Shown: positions 9,416 to 21,779, counted from the stretch's first letter. The stretch: DNA of 64,000 nucleotides from Delphinapterus leucas (GCF_002288925.2 NW_022098000.1:20284281-20348280); one strand, 5' to 3'. Numbers and translations: made by a program. The notes: a model not told the origin generated them from the sequence alone.

Positions 9416-11365
9416 TGCTTGGGTTCTAACTACCGAGGAATTTCATTAGGACTGACATTCATGGTTTTCCTATTATCTGTTATTGAAACACACTGGACTG
9501 AAATCTCTTGAATTTAGCAACTCAAGCATATTTTTATTTCATAGTTGGTAAAAGTAGAGTAGTTCCTGAGAAATAGGTAGAAAGTAGAACATTCTTTTAT
9601 GTCCTCTTCAGTTGCCTGAGGAAAGTTAGAGAGTGACAATGCCTTCTCACAATTCAGCATAGTGGGAACCTCAGCAATTCTTTGCAGAGCAAAGCTTTTC
9701 CTCTTCTGCCTGGGGAGGGGGTACTTTAGGCTGCTAAGTAGATCAGCTCTGGGCTCAGAGAAAAACAGTCCTAACTAGACATTGGTTAATCTGGAATAAA
9801 GAGCATGATACCAATAGTGATAAGAAGGTAAGGTTTTCCTTTCTTCTCTGACCATCATCACCACACCCTCCCCTCAAAAAAACAAAAAACTAAAACCCTT
9901 TCAACACTAGAAACCGTATGATAGACATAATTTCTCTGAAATTTTCCAATGCTCCACAAAGTAGCTTAGGCATATAGAGGTTGGGGAGGTGTAGAGCACT
10001 CTGAGTTTAGGAGGCTGAGAGAGAGAGAGAAAAAAAATGTGAAACAAAGACAGTGTTATGGGGCATCTGCTATAGGCCATTGAAATGGTAGGTGAGGAAA
10101 AACCAGCTGGTGAGGTCAGTTGAACTCTCATAATGTTGAACTCCGAAGGGACTTGTATTCCCCAGACATCTGCTGGGTTAAAAACCCAGGAAGGATCAAA
10201 GGAGTTACTGAATTGGAGAACTGCAACTTTCTGTTACCAACCATAGCTAATGTAATTAAAGGAGAAATTATGTTCGACCCCCTGCTCATGGACAGGTAAG
10301 ATTTTATTGAAAGTAGGAAAACAAGAGATAGGTTGAATACTATTGCCCATGTGATGATGTGTACATAGCAGAGTAAAAATGAGAAAACTGAATGCAACAG
10401 TACCGGGGAATTAAACTCTGAGGAAGCATATTAAGCAATGGAGTAAGGACGCGAGAAAATATTAAAACTCCGGAAGGTGGTAGCGGGCCAGAGCAGTCTT
10501 GGGGACAGTCATAACTGCAACTTTCTGGACTGCAATTCCTCAGAAAGAGAAAGGTGGAGAAACGATCTAATAAACCCTCACGCAGCTGAGGCTGCGTGTC
10601 AGCTTGGTGTGGGCTAGGCAATGCTGTCCAGGAAGTGCTGCAGCCCCACAGCAGTTAAAGCTCTCAGGGCAGTAGAGATAAGGACAGCAAGTCATCTAGA
10701 ATCAATTAACGATAACAAGAGGGTTAAAGTGAAACCGGGAGTTTTTTGAGATATGCTAGGCAAATGGAAGAGGTCAGAGAGAAAGTTGTCCGGAGCATCT
10801 TACTGAAGCAAGGCTGAGAGTTCAGAAGTCATTAATTCAGATTTTAATCCCAGTTCTTTCTAAGATATGAGGACAAGGACTTGACTTATTGGCATCTAAA
10901 GTTTCCCCTTCAGTGAGAGGAGCCAGTGTTCAAGTAACTAAGCAGAAAGATATCGATTGTTGAAATTTCAGGAAGCTCTGAAAAGCTCCAGGGTTCTCCC
11001 CACATATCATCAAAGCCATTAATGTCTGGCTGTATTCAATAGTGAAGTTAAAATATGCCTGGCAAGGATAACACATTACATTTCATCAAGGGTACACAGG
11101 TACTTTCCTCCGAATAGGCTTTAAATTGGACCTTGGCATTAATTTGGCCATTCGAAGATGGAGGTCACCAATGAGTAGGAAGACATGGCCTGAACTGGGC
11201 GATGGTGAAGTTGGAATACAGGTTTTATCTACCTCATAAGCTTGTGTCAAGACAGTTACAAAATGGTACTAATTCTCACCATATCATGGTCTACCATAGG
11301 TGACACTTCTTTAACGCAGCCAAAAATAGAGGGGGGACAATAAACTGGGGGAAGATCTTTCTTAA
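9416..11365. other. unassigned, low-repeat sequence
   Basis: About 1.9 kb with no transposon I can name and no gene. The words 'aactgcaactttctg' occur twice in direct orientation (near 10222 and 10515), which could be the remnant of an old LTR or duplication. GC is moderate around 10440-10650. Confidence 0.35.
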
Positions 11366-11366
11366 C

Positions 11367-11368
<2 letters not shown>

Positions 11369-11417
<49 letters not shown>
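11369..11417. repeat. compound (TC)n(TA)n microsatellite
   Basis: About 14 uninterrupted CT units switch directly to about 9 AT units. Such compound tracts are hypermutable. Confidence 0.95.
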
Positions 11418-11589
11418 GTGATTGTTGAGGGCAGTAATTACTGGTTGTAGGAGAGAGAGAGGTGATTGATCCATCTCAATTCGCTTTTTGCCTTGGGGAT
11501 ACATTCCTGGTAGAAAGGAACTTCCCTTCTCCAACTGTAGAGGAAAAGCATCATACTCTGATAGAACTATAAAATAGCCCATCTGCAAG

Positions 11590-11705
11590 GGGTCTTAAAA
11601 GTAAACTAAATCCTGCCTCCTCTCTTTAGAATGAAAAAATTGAGACACAATGAAGATGTTTGGCCCACTCAGCTCATTATTAGTGTCAGATCCTGGAGAC
11701 TCCTG
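11590..11705 (-). mobile_element. MIR-like fragment
   Basis: 'ctgcctcctctctttagaat', 'gaaaaaattgagacacaatg', 'tttggcccactcagctcatt' and 'agatcctggagactcctgac' follow the antisense MIR/MIR3 order with strong divergence. Confidence 0.5.
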
Positions 11706-11999
11706 ACATCAAAGAGACACCATTGGCAGTAAAGTGATATATGGAATAACCAGAAAACACTTTTTCTCCCCCAAGCACTTCTAACAACTTAACTGCTTAG
11801 ACTGCTGTCTCCCTTTCTCCCCTCTTGCCTCTCACTTCTGTCTTTGACTCTTATATTTTTGGAAAGTAAGAAAATAAGCATTCTGTTTTTCAAGAAATGT
11901 AAGATAAAAAATAAAACTAAAGTTTCCTTTGATCTTTCTTTCCCCACACTGTGGTTCTCTATTGCCATTCCTAGAGGCAATGACACGTGCCTTTAGGAA
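11706..11999. other. unassigned non-coding sequence
   Basis: Nothing recognisable. Confidence 0.4.
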
Positions 12000-12530
12000 T
12001 GGCATGAACTTTTTTTGGTTTACTCTTTTTAGTCTTTTTTACATACCCATATTTGAATCCATTGAGAATATATAACACTGAAAAAATATGTAGTGTGTGT
12101 GTATTTAAAATTATAAATGATTTCATGCTGCACATATAATTCTCAGCCTGCTTTTGCTGCTCAAGCATTTTTTTGGTATTAATGTTGATATAATATTGAT
12201 CTAGTTCATTTCTTTACACTATGGTATAGTATTTTATTTCATAAATATTTCACATTTTCTTACTGTATTCATTTATTGATGTTGTTTTGATTTTTTCCTA
12301 TTATAAACAATGATGATTGAAAATGCTGTATCTGCCTCTTGGTGTACGTGTACCAAGGATTCTCAAGGTTACCTACCAAGAAATTGAATCTTTGGTTTAT
12401 ATGAAATGCATAATTGTAGGACTCCTAACAATTTGACCTCCAAAGTAGCTAAACTAATTTGCACTACCATCAGTAGAATATTAAAATACTAATTATTTTA
12501 CATCTCCAAACCGTCTTCTGTGATTTATAA
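12000..12530 (-). mobile_element. old mammalian L1 3' end
   Basis: Antisense 3' region of an old (L1M-grade) LINE-1: 'aaatgatttcatgctgcaca', 'cactatggtatagtatttta', 'cctattataaacaatgatga', 'ttgaatctttggtttatatg', then 'aatttgcactaccatcagta'. The motifs are in the expected order but heavily mutated and contain no coding sequence. Confidence 0.7.
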
Positions 12531-12614
12531 CAAATTCTACATTCCAACTTGAGCCTTGAAGTAATGTAACAAACAAACCCCTAATTAAGTTATTATTTGT
12601 TCACTTTTTTCTGT

Positions 12615-12950
12615 CATTTGTTCATTTATTTAGTGAATGCTGACTGCCCACCATATGCCTGACCCTGTGCTAAGAGCTAGTGATGCAAAGATGACCAGTC
12701 TAGGCCCATGAGGACCTCAGAGTTTAGTGAAGAAAAAAAAGGTATAAGTAAGGAAAACCCTACGTTTTTATAGATACAACAAAGGTACAGGCAAGGAGTT
12801 CTTCAAGGATAGAGATGGAAGGGGTTAAACTAAAAAAAAGGAAGGGTTGGAATATGGTTGGAGAAGACTTGAGCCAAGAAGGAGGAGGAGACATTCTCTG
12901 GATGGACAGTAGGTCAGGTGAGAGAATGTTCCAGAAATAGAATTTGTACC
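12615..12950 (-). mobile_element. L2 LINE 3' portion
   Basis: Starts with 'tttgttcatttatttagtga', 'atgcctgaccctgtgctaag' and 'tctaggcccatgaggacctc', the antisense of the L2 terminus, and continues into the diverged body ('gaatgttccagaaatagaat'). Confidence 0.6.
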
Positions 12951-12959
12951 ATCGAGTAA

Positions 12960-13145
12960 AAGTTGTACTACTCAGTGATTGAGTTCTTTTATTGAGTACC
13001 TACAATGTGCGCACATTAATAAACACAGTCTCTGCTGTAGAGTGCTCATAAAACTATTGAGGGTTCATGCAGTCTTTAATGGAGCCAGCATTCAAATCCG
13101 TGTCTAGCTGACTCCACTGCATATGCTCTTAGCCATCATGTTCCC
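12960..13145 (-). mobile_element. L2/MIR 3' fragment
   Basis: 'tcttttattgagtacctaca', 'gtgcgcacattaataaacac', then 'gccagcattcaaatccgtgt' and 'tgactccactgcatatgctc'. The second half matches antisense MIR, the first half either MIR or L2. Confidence 0.5.
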
Positions 13146-14105
13146 CTGCCCCTGATGGCATTTCTAATCTCTATTCTACCTTACTGTTTGTTTATTTATT
13201 TCTCATTACGGAATCCTACTGTATCAAAAGACTGTTTAAATAATCTCCCTTCACTCATCGCCAAAAGATAAATTAGTATCTTCTCAACAAATTTTACCTC
13301 CTTGAAGCCAAATCAGTACTTTCAAAAAAAAAAAAAAAAAAGATTATCACTCTGACTAACTAAACTAATATATTTTGGTAGCCTCCAGAATCAAAGAAAC
13401 CATCAGATAAGTACAAAAAAAGTACAATTTCAAGTTGTAAATTCAATAAAGCACCTTTGAATAATTTGTTCTTGAAAGACATTAGCTGGTTGACAGATGA
13501 TCTTACCACAGTGTTTGTCTCCTCCCCATTAAATACATTCAAATGTAGTAAAACAAATCACATACAACTGCTCTCCTAGTTTTTGAAAAGAAAAATTCCT
13601 CTCCATCCTCTAACATTCTGTCTATACTGATTCCTTTGTATTATAGTACACCCCTGTGTTATCACAGTACTATGGTATTCTCTCTGCTTCTTACAAATTA
13701 AACACCTGTGAGATAAAATGAGCTATGGAATTGTTTTGAGTACTCAGACCAGTTCAAATATTTCCCAAACTTTCTTGGTATAGGAAAATACCAGATGTGT
13801 TTTCCTTGAAAGAAAAAGATAAATAAGCTTAGATGTATTTCCAGGTAAATTTAATCCATCTGTTGTTGATTAGCTGATTGATATAAAAAATATTTCACTG
13901 AAGCGACACGAATAAAGGACTCTTTATTAACTCTTTGTGAAAGTGTAGGTAGATTTCTTTGTTCTTAGATATGAGTAAGAATTTTTTGGCATAAGAATTT
14001 TATATTTCTCATGTATAAAGTTTGGTGTTGAAAATCTGATGATTCTTTGGAACTTTGAGATTTGAGAAGGGGGGATTGCCATGTGTGAGCCCTGATGGTT
14101 ATCAC
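13146..14105. other. unassigned AT-rich sequence
   Basis: Contains a poly-A run at about 13325-13341. No gene or family recognised. Confidence 0.4.
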
Positions 14106-14107
14106 AC

Positions 14108-14330
14108 AGGCAGCATGGTGCAGTGGTTGCGTGTGTGGGTGACAGAGTCAGACTACGTCAGTATCAGTCCTGCATCTACCAGTTACGAACTGTGCAGTTT
14201 TATTCAAATTATGTAACTTGCTATGCCTCTGTTTCTTGTTTCTACAGTGAAGATAATAATAGAATTATCCCAAAGGTTAAATAATTTAAAGCATGTGCAA
14301 CAAAACAGGCACACAATATATGCTTATACA
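14108..14330 (+). mobile_element. MIR SINE fossil, near full length
   Basis: Sense MIR from its tRNA-like head: 'cagcatggtgcagtggttgc', 'gacagagtcagactacgtca', 'tgcatctaccagttacgaac', 'cttgctatgcctctgtttct', 'acagtgaagataataataga', and 'caaaacaggcacacaatata' near the 3' end. Confidence 0.8.
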
Positions 14331-14930
14331 CGTTGCCCATCGTTACATATCAGACTACAAGGATATTATCAATTCCTAGCAATAAAATGGTTCCCCAATG
14401 TTATTTCACATTCCTAGAACCCATCCCGCCAAATCTGAGTCAGCAGTGTTCTTTACAGTCACTTTAGGTGGCTGTGCTGTAGGTGGCTTTCATATGTTGG
14501 CATGAGAAACACTGTGTTGGGAACTGATTTGGGACAGAAGCATCATATTTCATGTAGATATCAATTCTATAGGAAGCTGTGTAAATTTTTTCCTTTGGAA
14601 GATTTTCTGTTGACTAATGTAAAGTTTCACAAATTTGGTCAGTGCTGAACCTTTCCAACAGGACTCTTGTCGGGCAACGAGTTTAGGGTAGCCCTGACCT
14701 CTATAAACCCACCAGATGCGTTCAATTCCATGTGATCTCTCTGATCGTGAAGATATATTTTAATCACATTTCCACACTCCTGACATCATGCTTTCCCACC
14801 ATTCCCCTCAGCTCCATCAACACCACAAGGAGGTGTATGATTATCTTGGACATTGATTAAATTAAGCTTATTTGATGAGTTAGAAACACGGGATCAGTAT
14901 TTAGTGGAGAAAGAGCTGTTCATGTTCAAA
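14331..14930. other. unassigned non-coding sequence
   Basis: Nothing recognisable except a short near-repeat, 'aggtggct' twice around 14466-14490. Confidence 0.4.
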
Positions 14931-14943
14931 TAAAACTGGCATT

Positions 14944-15058
14944 GGGGGTCCAGTGGTTAGGACTCTGTGCTTTCACTGCTGTGGGCCTGGGTTCAATCCC
15001 TGGTGGGGGAACTAAGATCCCACAAGCTGTAAAGTGCAGCCAAAAAAAAAAAAAAAAA
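14944..15058 (+). mobile_element. short CHR-type SINE
   Basis: A 115-base tRNA-derived SINE: 'ggtccagtggttaggactct', 'gcctgggttcaatccctggt' (B box) and 'gtaaagtgcagcc', then poly-A. It lacks the CpG-rich body of the long copies, so it belongs to a different subfamily. A perfect 12-base target duplication (aaaactggcatt) lies at 14932-14943 and 15055-15066. Confidence 0.9.
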
Positions 15059-15066
15059 CTGGCATT

Positions 15067-16090
15067 AGGCAAACAGTGCAGTGACTGGTTGAGTAAGTAC
15101 TTTCCTTTTGTCTGCATTATATAGTAGCAAATGAAAGAAAGTCAGACCAGAAATGTTCTTGGTCACTCTTTAACACTATCATAGCAGGCTTTTGTCTTGT
15201 AGGGACATTTATAAGCAAATGAAGTATATACAAATTAAATCTCAGACATCAGCAATATTAAATATCAAAGGGATTATCTCATTGTTTACAGGCACAGGCC
15301 TGGTTGATATTCAAAATATTTAACAGCTGTTATATCTTTGACACTCACGGACTAATCAGAACAAACAAACATTAGAGAAAATCATCTAGCACAGCTGTAT
15401 TGCCCAGACCAGCTGAGTATTATCCCTTCTATGCTCTTTTAGTCATTTGGGAATTAGTGAAGGCAAGTATTATCTGAACACATTCATAGAGATGTTGTGG
15501 TCAGGAAAACAGAAACAGATATGTCAACAGAGAGAATTTAATATCGGAAATTGTTAAACAAGGGTTGGAGGACTGAAAAAAGCAAAATAGAAACACTGAG
15601 GTAACAAACATATAAGAACTGTGAGAAGCAGCTACCATTCCTAGAGCTGGGGGAACAGAGTAAAGATATTGGAATGACTAGAAGAAATAAACTTAGTGAA
15701 GAAGCAACGCAGACTGGGATTCAGCTTCTGAAAAGGGTATTCCACTTACTCAGGAGCTCTGAAGGGGCCCAGCGGAGCTAAGTACTCAGACTTCTGAGAG
15801 GGAGACACTCCTCTGATGGCGTAATACTTCTGAGGCAGAGTGATGGGCGGTTTCTGGATTACAAACATTACATATGTATGGAAAGGTTGAGAGACAGTAG
15901 CTTCAAAATCAGCACAGTTGACTAGATGTTTCTGTAGGTACTGGTAAACTCATAAAGAGTCATCATTTGTGGCATATACATATGTTATATATATAACAAG
16001 AACTTATGTATATTTATTGTTTGATATATATGTATATGGTTATGTAAAGTTCTAAAGCCACAGAAACTTTGATAAATTAAATAACTTATT
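15067..16090. other. unassigned; AT-rich
   Basis: The segment at about 15495-15660 has the feel of an old repeat ('gagaatttaatatcggaaat', 'ctgtgagaagcagctaccat') that I cannot name. Alternating TA-rich sequence lies at 15964-16036. Confidence 0.35.
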
Positions 16091-16099
16091 TACTAATTT

Positions 16100-16308
16100 T
16101 TTTTTTTTTTTTTTTTTGCGGTACGCGGGCCTCTCACTGTTGTGGCCTCTCCCATTGCGGAGCACAGGCTCCGGACGCGCAGGCTCAGCGGCCATGGCTC
16201 ACCGGCCCAGCCACTCCACGGCATGTGGGATCTTCCCGAACCAGGGCACGAACCCATGTCCCCTGCATCACAGGCGGACTCTCAACCACTGCACCACCAG
16301 GGAAGCCC
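16100..16308 (-). mobile_element. CHR-type tRNA-derived SINE
   Basis: Full-length antisense copy: poly-T, 'gcggtacgcgggcctctcac', CpG-rich body, 'aaccactgcaccaccaggga' and agccc. A 9-base duplication (tactaattt) lies at 16091-16099 and 16309-16317. Several CpGs have decayed (for example cacggcatg), so it is somewhat older than the copy at 5574. Confidence 0.95.
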
Positions 16309-16359
16309 TACTAATTTATTTTAAATGTATTTGTGAGGTTCACTTACTGGCAAACGCAG

Positions 16360-17290
16360 TAAGCTAGAATCTTGAAACCCTTCAACCACAAAATACCTAA
16401 AAATGCCAGATAAAATAGTTTTAGGCCCTCTTTTAAATAAATGTTCTAAGAAACAGGAACAGGAATATAGGAAGGTAAGTGTACACTGAAGTCACTGGGT
16501 GACAGAAGCATCTACTGATCAGATACCTCCTGATAATGGGAAGTCCGGGGCTTAGGTTTCAATGTCTGCCTAGGGGTTGGGGTAGGAAAGATAAAGCTCT
16601 GAGATGTCCAGGAGGTGAGGAAGTAGAACAAAAGGCTGCCATTCCTTCCCCAGCCTGAAGTTTTCTATGATTCAGGAAAATCTACACCCTCAGGGAAGTG
16701 AATTGGGAAAAAAGCACCCTATAGCTGGAAATTGGTGGTCTAGGTTGTGACTCTAGGTAGAGAAGAAAAAATTCATCCTGGAGAATTTGTGTCCAAAAGC
16801 CAGCATTTATATGGATTTGGAACTTGAATTCATATCAGTTTCTTGAAATGAGAACTGTAAGTTGAGAATTCTTTTTTAAAGAGTACCTAGGTAGGTAGCA
16901 CCTCTAAGTGCCTGCAGAAACAAACAGTATCCTCTCTGGAGGAAAACATCTTCAATCCAGTTCTAAAAGACTTTCCTGAGATAGAGTACCAATGATTAAG
17001 GACTCACAAGGAAAAGGTAACAAAGCCATGAGAAAAAAAAAACCAAACACCATGAGTGAGAGTCAGCAAAAATAATAAGCAGTAGAACCAGACCTCAGAC
17101 CCAAAAGTCTTCAGATATTGGAATTTTATGATATATAATATTAAAAAACTATTAAAGACATATAAAAGTGAATCAACAATATGTATCAGAAGCAGGAGTT
17201 AGAGAAAATGATAGTCAATTTGACAAGGAACCAAATAGAAAAATGTAAGAGAAATTAAATATTCTGTGGATGGAACAAGGAGGCTCTGGA
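16360..17290 (+). mobile_element. probable old L1 5' region / ORF1 start
   Basis: The end of this stretch ('ccagacctcagacccaaaag', 'tcttcagatattggaatttt', 'gaaccaaatagaaaaatgta') matches the layout of an old L1 near the 5' UTR/ORF1 boundary. The upstream part (16360-17000) is compatible but weaker. No open frame of useful length survives. Confidence 0.4.
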
Positions 17291-19495
17291 ACAAGGAGGG
17301 ATATGGGGGGACCTGTGTGGATGGACAGCTTCACAGTAAAAGGAGATGGGCTCTGTGAGAGTAATCCCATGTGTACTGAGGGTACACCAGGGACCAGATG
17401 CACCTTACAATGGTTTTGAACTTATTTATATGACTCCAAGACAAAAAGAGAGTAGAATCCCCAATTGACTGAACTTGAGTTCCCTTCTGTGTGGGTTTGA
17501 AATAGAAGTAAAGGTCAAATATAGAAATACATTACTCTTTTGTACATCTGATTGTGCATCCTTTGGGCATTTTGAAAATCTGAGAAAAGGTCATGTGATT
17601 ACAAAACACGTTGCTGAGACTTGAAAAGCTGAAACAAGGAGAATGCAAAGTGTAAAAGATTTCAAATTTCAAGTCATTAGGAGCTGGATGGAAACATTTT
17701 AAAAGAGGTATAGTTTTTAGGAGAGCGAATCTGCTAAAAAGGAATGTTTCTTGAATGACATAAGAAAGCAATTTATGAAAGGGGTTATCTGGCAATTCTG
17801 GGGGGTGGGTTTGGTATACATTTACTTTCAAGAATTTTTTTTTTTTAAACACATACATGTGCATTCAATGTTAACCTTAATGTTTTAATCCTAACCCCCT
17901 GTTTTTTTAATGAGCCCTGATCTTGCCAACTGTGGCTTTTCCAACCATGGCACATTTAACGAATATTGCTCTTAATTGGCAAGAAATTTAATTCCACTTA
18001 TTAAGAAGGAGGAGGGATGGGTGTACTTTTAAAAGATTTTCCAAATAGGTTGAAACAAACAGGGCTTAATTCCTTATTTAACAAAATTAAGTACCCAAAA
18101 CACTCAGTTGCTGGTAATATTGTTCCAGGTAATATTGATATGCTTTTATTAAGTTTATACTTTTTACTTTTTAGTGGCTCCTATTACATAGTCAGCTCTA
18201 GATAATGGAAAATCTTAATTTGGAGAAAAACTATGCATTGATATATAGGGACTAATACTAAAATAAATCCTCAACTTAAAGTTACAATATTATTCTACCA
18301 TCAAAATTCAGTATTTATGATATTTAATGAAACGATAAGCAATATTTTTGAGGTTGGAAAAGCAGAAGAAAGAAAATCAAATTTGAATTATTATGATATG
18401 CTAGTCATTGAATCTATTAAATCCACTTGCCCTTAAGACTTCTTGCTGTTGTGGAAAGCATTTCACAAGGTTATAATTACATTTTGTTTTTTCCCCCCTT
18501 TGCATTTAGGCTGTAGCTTTATTAAATTATTCATTATAATATACCAACTTTAAACCCAAATAGTGTATAAATACAAGATCATGTAACTTCAACACAGTAT
18601 TAGAGCCTTAGGAGCTAAACAGAGGTATGTATTCTACTGTATTATTTTCTGATTTTCACTTGTATTCTCCATGGCTTTAACTGCCCCTACTGCCATAAAT
18701 TAAATACTCTGCAGCCTTACCAGTGTAGCTTTATTCCTTCTCCAGGTGTAACCACTGGATACCCAGACCCTGGATGAAAGGCTGGGTGACTCTTACACTT
18801 ACATATTACTTTTCTCCAAATGACAACAAGCAACACAGTGCAGGCAGTGAGCGTATATGTGGATTTTTTTAAGTGGGGAAACTAAGTTATGCGAAGGCCA
18901 GAAAAACATGTTTCAGTAAAGAAAATAATATAATTTTATTATATTTGTACAAAGGTTTTGTCATAATCAGAAGTTAGAAGGCATTGCCCTGTTTTCCAGC
19001 TCTTATGACTTGTGATCATTTGAGTTAAAAAAACAAAACCAAACCAAAGAAACGTCCAAATTGAGGGTTTCAGCACTGCATCTTTGTGTGTGTGCATGCA
19101 TATGTGTGTCGTTGTGTTTGTTGTAAGAGATAAGCTATTTTTAACTCAAAATTTGCATTGGGATAATGCCACCACCAGCTTTACCTAAACTTCATCCTGT
19201 CATTCCTGTATTTTCATCTATCTACATATAACTGGCTCCAGTGTCAGTTTTTCTCAGCCCCACCCTGATAAACTTGTTTGAATGAAAAGAAAAATCTACA
19301 TTTACCTTCTTTTGGAGGGGAGAAACAGACTCATTTTTGCACTCCTTATGTATCATAGAGTCTGAACATAATAGGTGCTCAGTAAATGTTTGCTAAACCA
19401 ATAAGAGAAAAAATTGTAGATGTCTGCAACCATGGTTTTACATAACATATCCCAGTGTACTTCTCCAAGTTCAGGCATAGTTCCTCAGAAGGAAC
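17291..19495. other. unassigned AT-rich sequence
   Basis: 'ggaacaaggagg' is repeated in tandem near 17272-17300. A small L2/MIR 3' terminus ('aataggtgctcagtaaatgt') lies at 19360-19400. The 18420-18620 stretch is repeat-free and could be conserved. No coding signal. Confidence 0.4.
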
Positions 19496-19499
19496 GTTG

Positions 19500-20429
19500 T
19501 TACAAGTTAACATATTTCCTTATAGTTCTTTTTATATTCATTTATGTACACATACATCTACATTCACATACACACCCACAAACACAGAATTTTTCTACTT
19601 CCTGACATAAATGGAATCATACTATCTTCTAAAATATGATTTTTTGGCTTAGCAGGTATTTTTTAGAGATTTTTGCCATGTCACTTCGTAGAGGTGTACA
19701 ACATTTTTTTAATGATTTCATAGGATAGGTGTTCTATAATTCATTTAATAGCTCCCAACTTGATGAGCATTTAGGCTGTTTACTATTTTTCCTTTGCAAA
19801 CTTTTATACTTTAACAATTTGATGGGTGTAAATCGTACCCCATTTTAATTCTTGAACAATCCTCACCGCAAGTGAGGTTGATCGTTTTCACTCATGAATG
19901 CTTTCAGGCACACTATTTGCATACTTGGCCCATTTTCTCTTGGTTGGTTAATAGAAGAATTTATAAGCTCGGACGAGTGTGATTACTGCTGTGCTTGGAC
20001 TTGACCTTGTCAACCTTGCTGTGTGTTTATTGGCTGTGTTTCCTTCTTTCTTTGCTCTTTTCCTTCCTCTTTCTTTCCTGACGCTGTCTTATGTGAATGG
20101 ATTAAATTATTTTTATTTACCTCATTTCCTTCTATTTCTAACATTCTGGCTAAATTTTAGCCTGTGCATTTAAACTTTTTTGCCATCGTTTGAGGTTGAT
20201 CAGTGTGTTTTGTTCCTCTGAAGATGACAGAAAGCTTAGCATGTTTCCATTTCACTCCTCCTCAGCATCTCCTGTGTTGAGATCATTTGAGATTTTAATT
20301 CCAAACTATTCCTTTATATTACACATCTATAATTATTCAGACTTAACTGTAAATGTCCTGTATCTAAAACATCCTCCTTCATTTCTATCCATTAACTGTT
20401 TATTGTAGTTACAGTTGATTTTACAATTT
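19500..20429 (-). mobile_element. old L1 fragments
   Basis: 19560-19960 is recognisable antisense L1 3' region: 'cctgacataaatggaatcat', 'gatgagcatttaggctgttt', 'tttgatgggtgtaaatcgta', 'acttggcccattttctcttg'. From 19960 to 20429 the T-rich sequence is compatible with more antisense L1 but not diagnostic. Confidence 0.5.
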
Positions 20430-20818
20430 GTCCTGGAGGATATTATGCTTAGTAAAATGTCAGACAGAGAAAGACAAATACTGTATGTTTTTACTTATAT
20501 GTGGAATCTAAAAAATAAAACAACAAAGGAGTATAAAAACACAGAAGTAGACTCAAATACAGAGAACAAACTGGTGGCTACCAATGGAGAGAGGGTAGAG
20601 GAGGGACAAGATAGGTGAAGGGGATTAAGAGGTACAAACTACTAGGTATAAAATAAATAAGACACAAGGACATAATGTACAGCACAGGGAATATAGCCAA
20701 TACTTTATAATAACTTTACATGGAGTAAGAGCTATAAAAATATCAATCACTATGCTGTATACCTGAAACTAATATAATATTATAAGTCAACTATACTTCA
20801 GTTAAAATAATTAATTAA
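20430..20818 (+). mobile_element. L1 3' UTR, sense
   Basis: Sense L1 3' end: 'ggaggatattatgcttagta', 'tacttatatgtggaatctaa', 'ggtggctaccaatggagaga', 'agcacagggaatatagccaa', 'ctatgctgtatacctgaaac', and 'aagtcaactatacttcagtt' at the tail. It lies opposite to the surrounding older L1 and is less diverged, so it is probably a later insertion into it. Confidence 0.85.
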
Positions 20819-20819
20819 A

Positions 20820-21405
20820 TGTTTTCCTTAGGCATTTTTTTGTTTCAGTGGAATGTAACTGTCTGGAAACTTTTTTTAAAAGAAAGTTTTTGTAAACAGT
20901 ACATTTCTTTTGCTCTTGCACTTGAATGCTAGCTTGACTGGGCATGAAATTCCTGGTCAAAGTAATGCCATCTCTGAATTTTGAGGATATTGTTTCATTG
21001 TCTAGCACTCAGTGTTGTCAATGGGAACTCTGATGCCAATCTGATTCTTTTGGCTTTGTGGGCAATATTTTTTTCAAAACATTTTGTGATTTGGTAATAA
21101 TATTTGTGAAATTTTACAAAAGTGAGCTTAGGATACCTATTTGCTAATCCCTTTGGAAACTGAGTCTACTCATTATGGAATCTTTCAATATTCAGTCTTA
21201 TTTATCTTTAGCTCTGCTACTTATCAGTTTATCTCATTCAGCATTTTCATTCTCTCTAGTGTCTTTAGAACTATTTTAAGTAGGTGTTGGCCTCTGGACA
21301 CAGTCTCAGTATGTGTTTATTTCTATTTAATAATTTTCATCTCTTTGTTGTTTAGTGATTATTCTGGGAGAATTCTCTGACTCTCTCCACATATTATTCT
21401 CCCAA
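20820..21405 (-). mobile_element. old L1 fragment
   Basis: 'gcatgaaattcctggtcaaa', 'ttgaggatattgtttcattg', 'tgatgccaatctgattcttt' resemble the antisense L1 segment around ORF1. It probably continues the element broken by the insertion at 20430. Confidence 0.45.
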
Positions 21406-21422
21406 CCCTCCCTAACTTTATT

Positions 21423-21779
21423 TATTTAAAAAAGTTATTTATTTTATTTATTTATTTTTGGCTGCGTTGGGTCTTCGTTGCTGTGTGTGGGCTTTCTCTA
21501 GTTGCGGCGACCGGGGGCTACTCTTCGCTGCGGTGCACGGGCTTCTCATTGTGGTGGCTTCTCTTGTTGTGGAGCATGGGGTCTAGGCGTGTGGGCTTCA
21601 GTAGTTGTAGCACGCAGGCTCAGTACTTGTGGCTCATGGGCTCTAGAGCACAGGCTCAGTAGTTGTGGCGCATGGGCTTAGTTGCTCCGTGGCATGTGGG
21701 ATCTTCCCAGACCAGGAATCGAACCCGTGTTCCCTGCATTGGCAGGCAGATTCTTAACCACTGCACCACCAGGGAAGCC
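21423..21779 (-). mobile_element. long CHR-related SINE (357 bases)
   Basis: Antisense. The tRNA head (21700-21779) resembles the other copies, with 'aaccactgcaccaccaggga' and the B-box complement 'gaacccgtgttccctgcatt'. The body is much longer and made of related units beginning cagtagttg or cagtacttg (near 21600, 21630, 21657), joined to 'gggtcttcgttgctgtgtgt' and an A/T-rich tail. A 17-base target duplication (ccctccctaactttatt) lies at 21406-21422 and 21780-21796. Confidence 0.9.

Noticed and set aside
14944..15058. A tRNA gene from the A/B-box-like head
   Set aside because: The head does not fold into a full cloverleaf and is followed by a SINE tail with target duplications.
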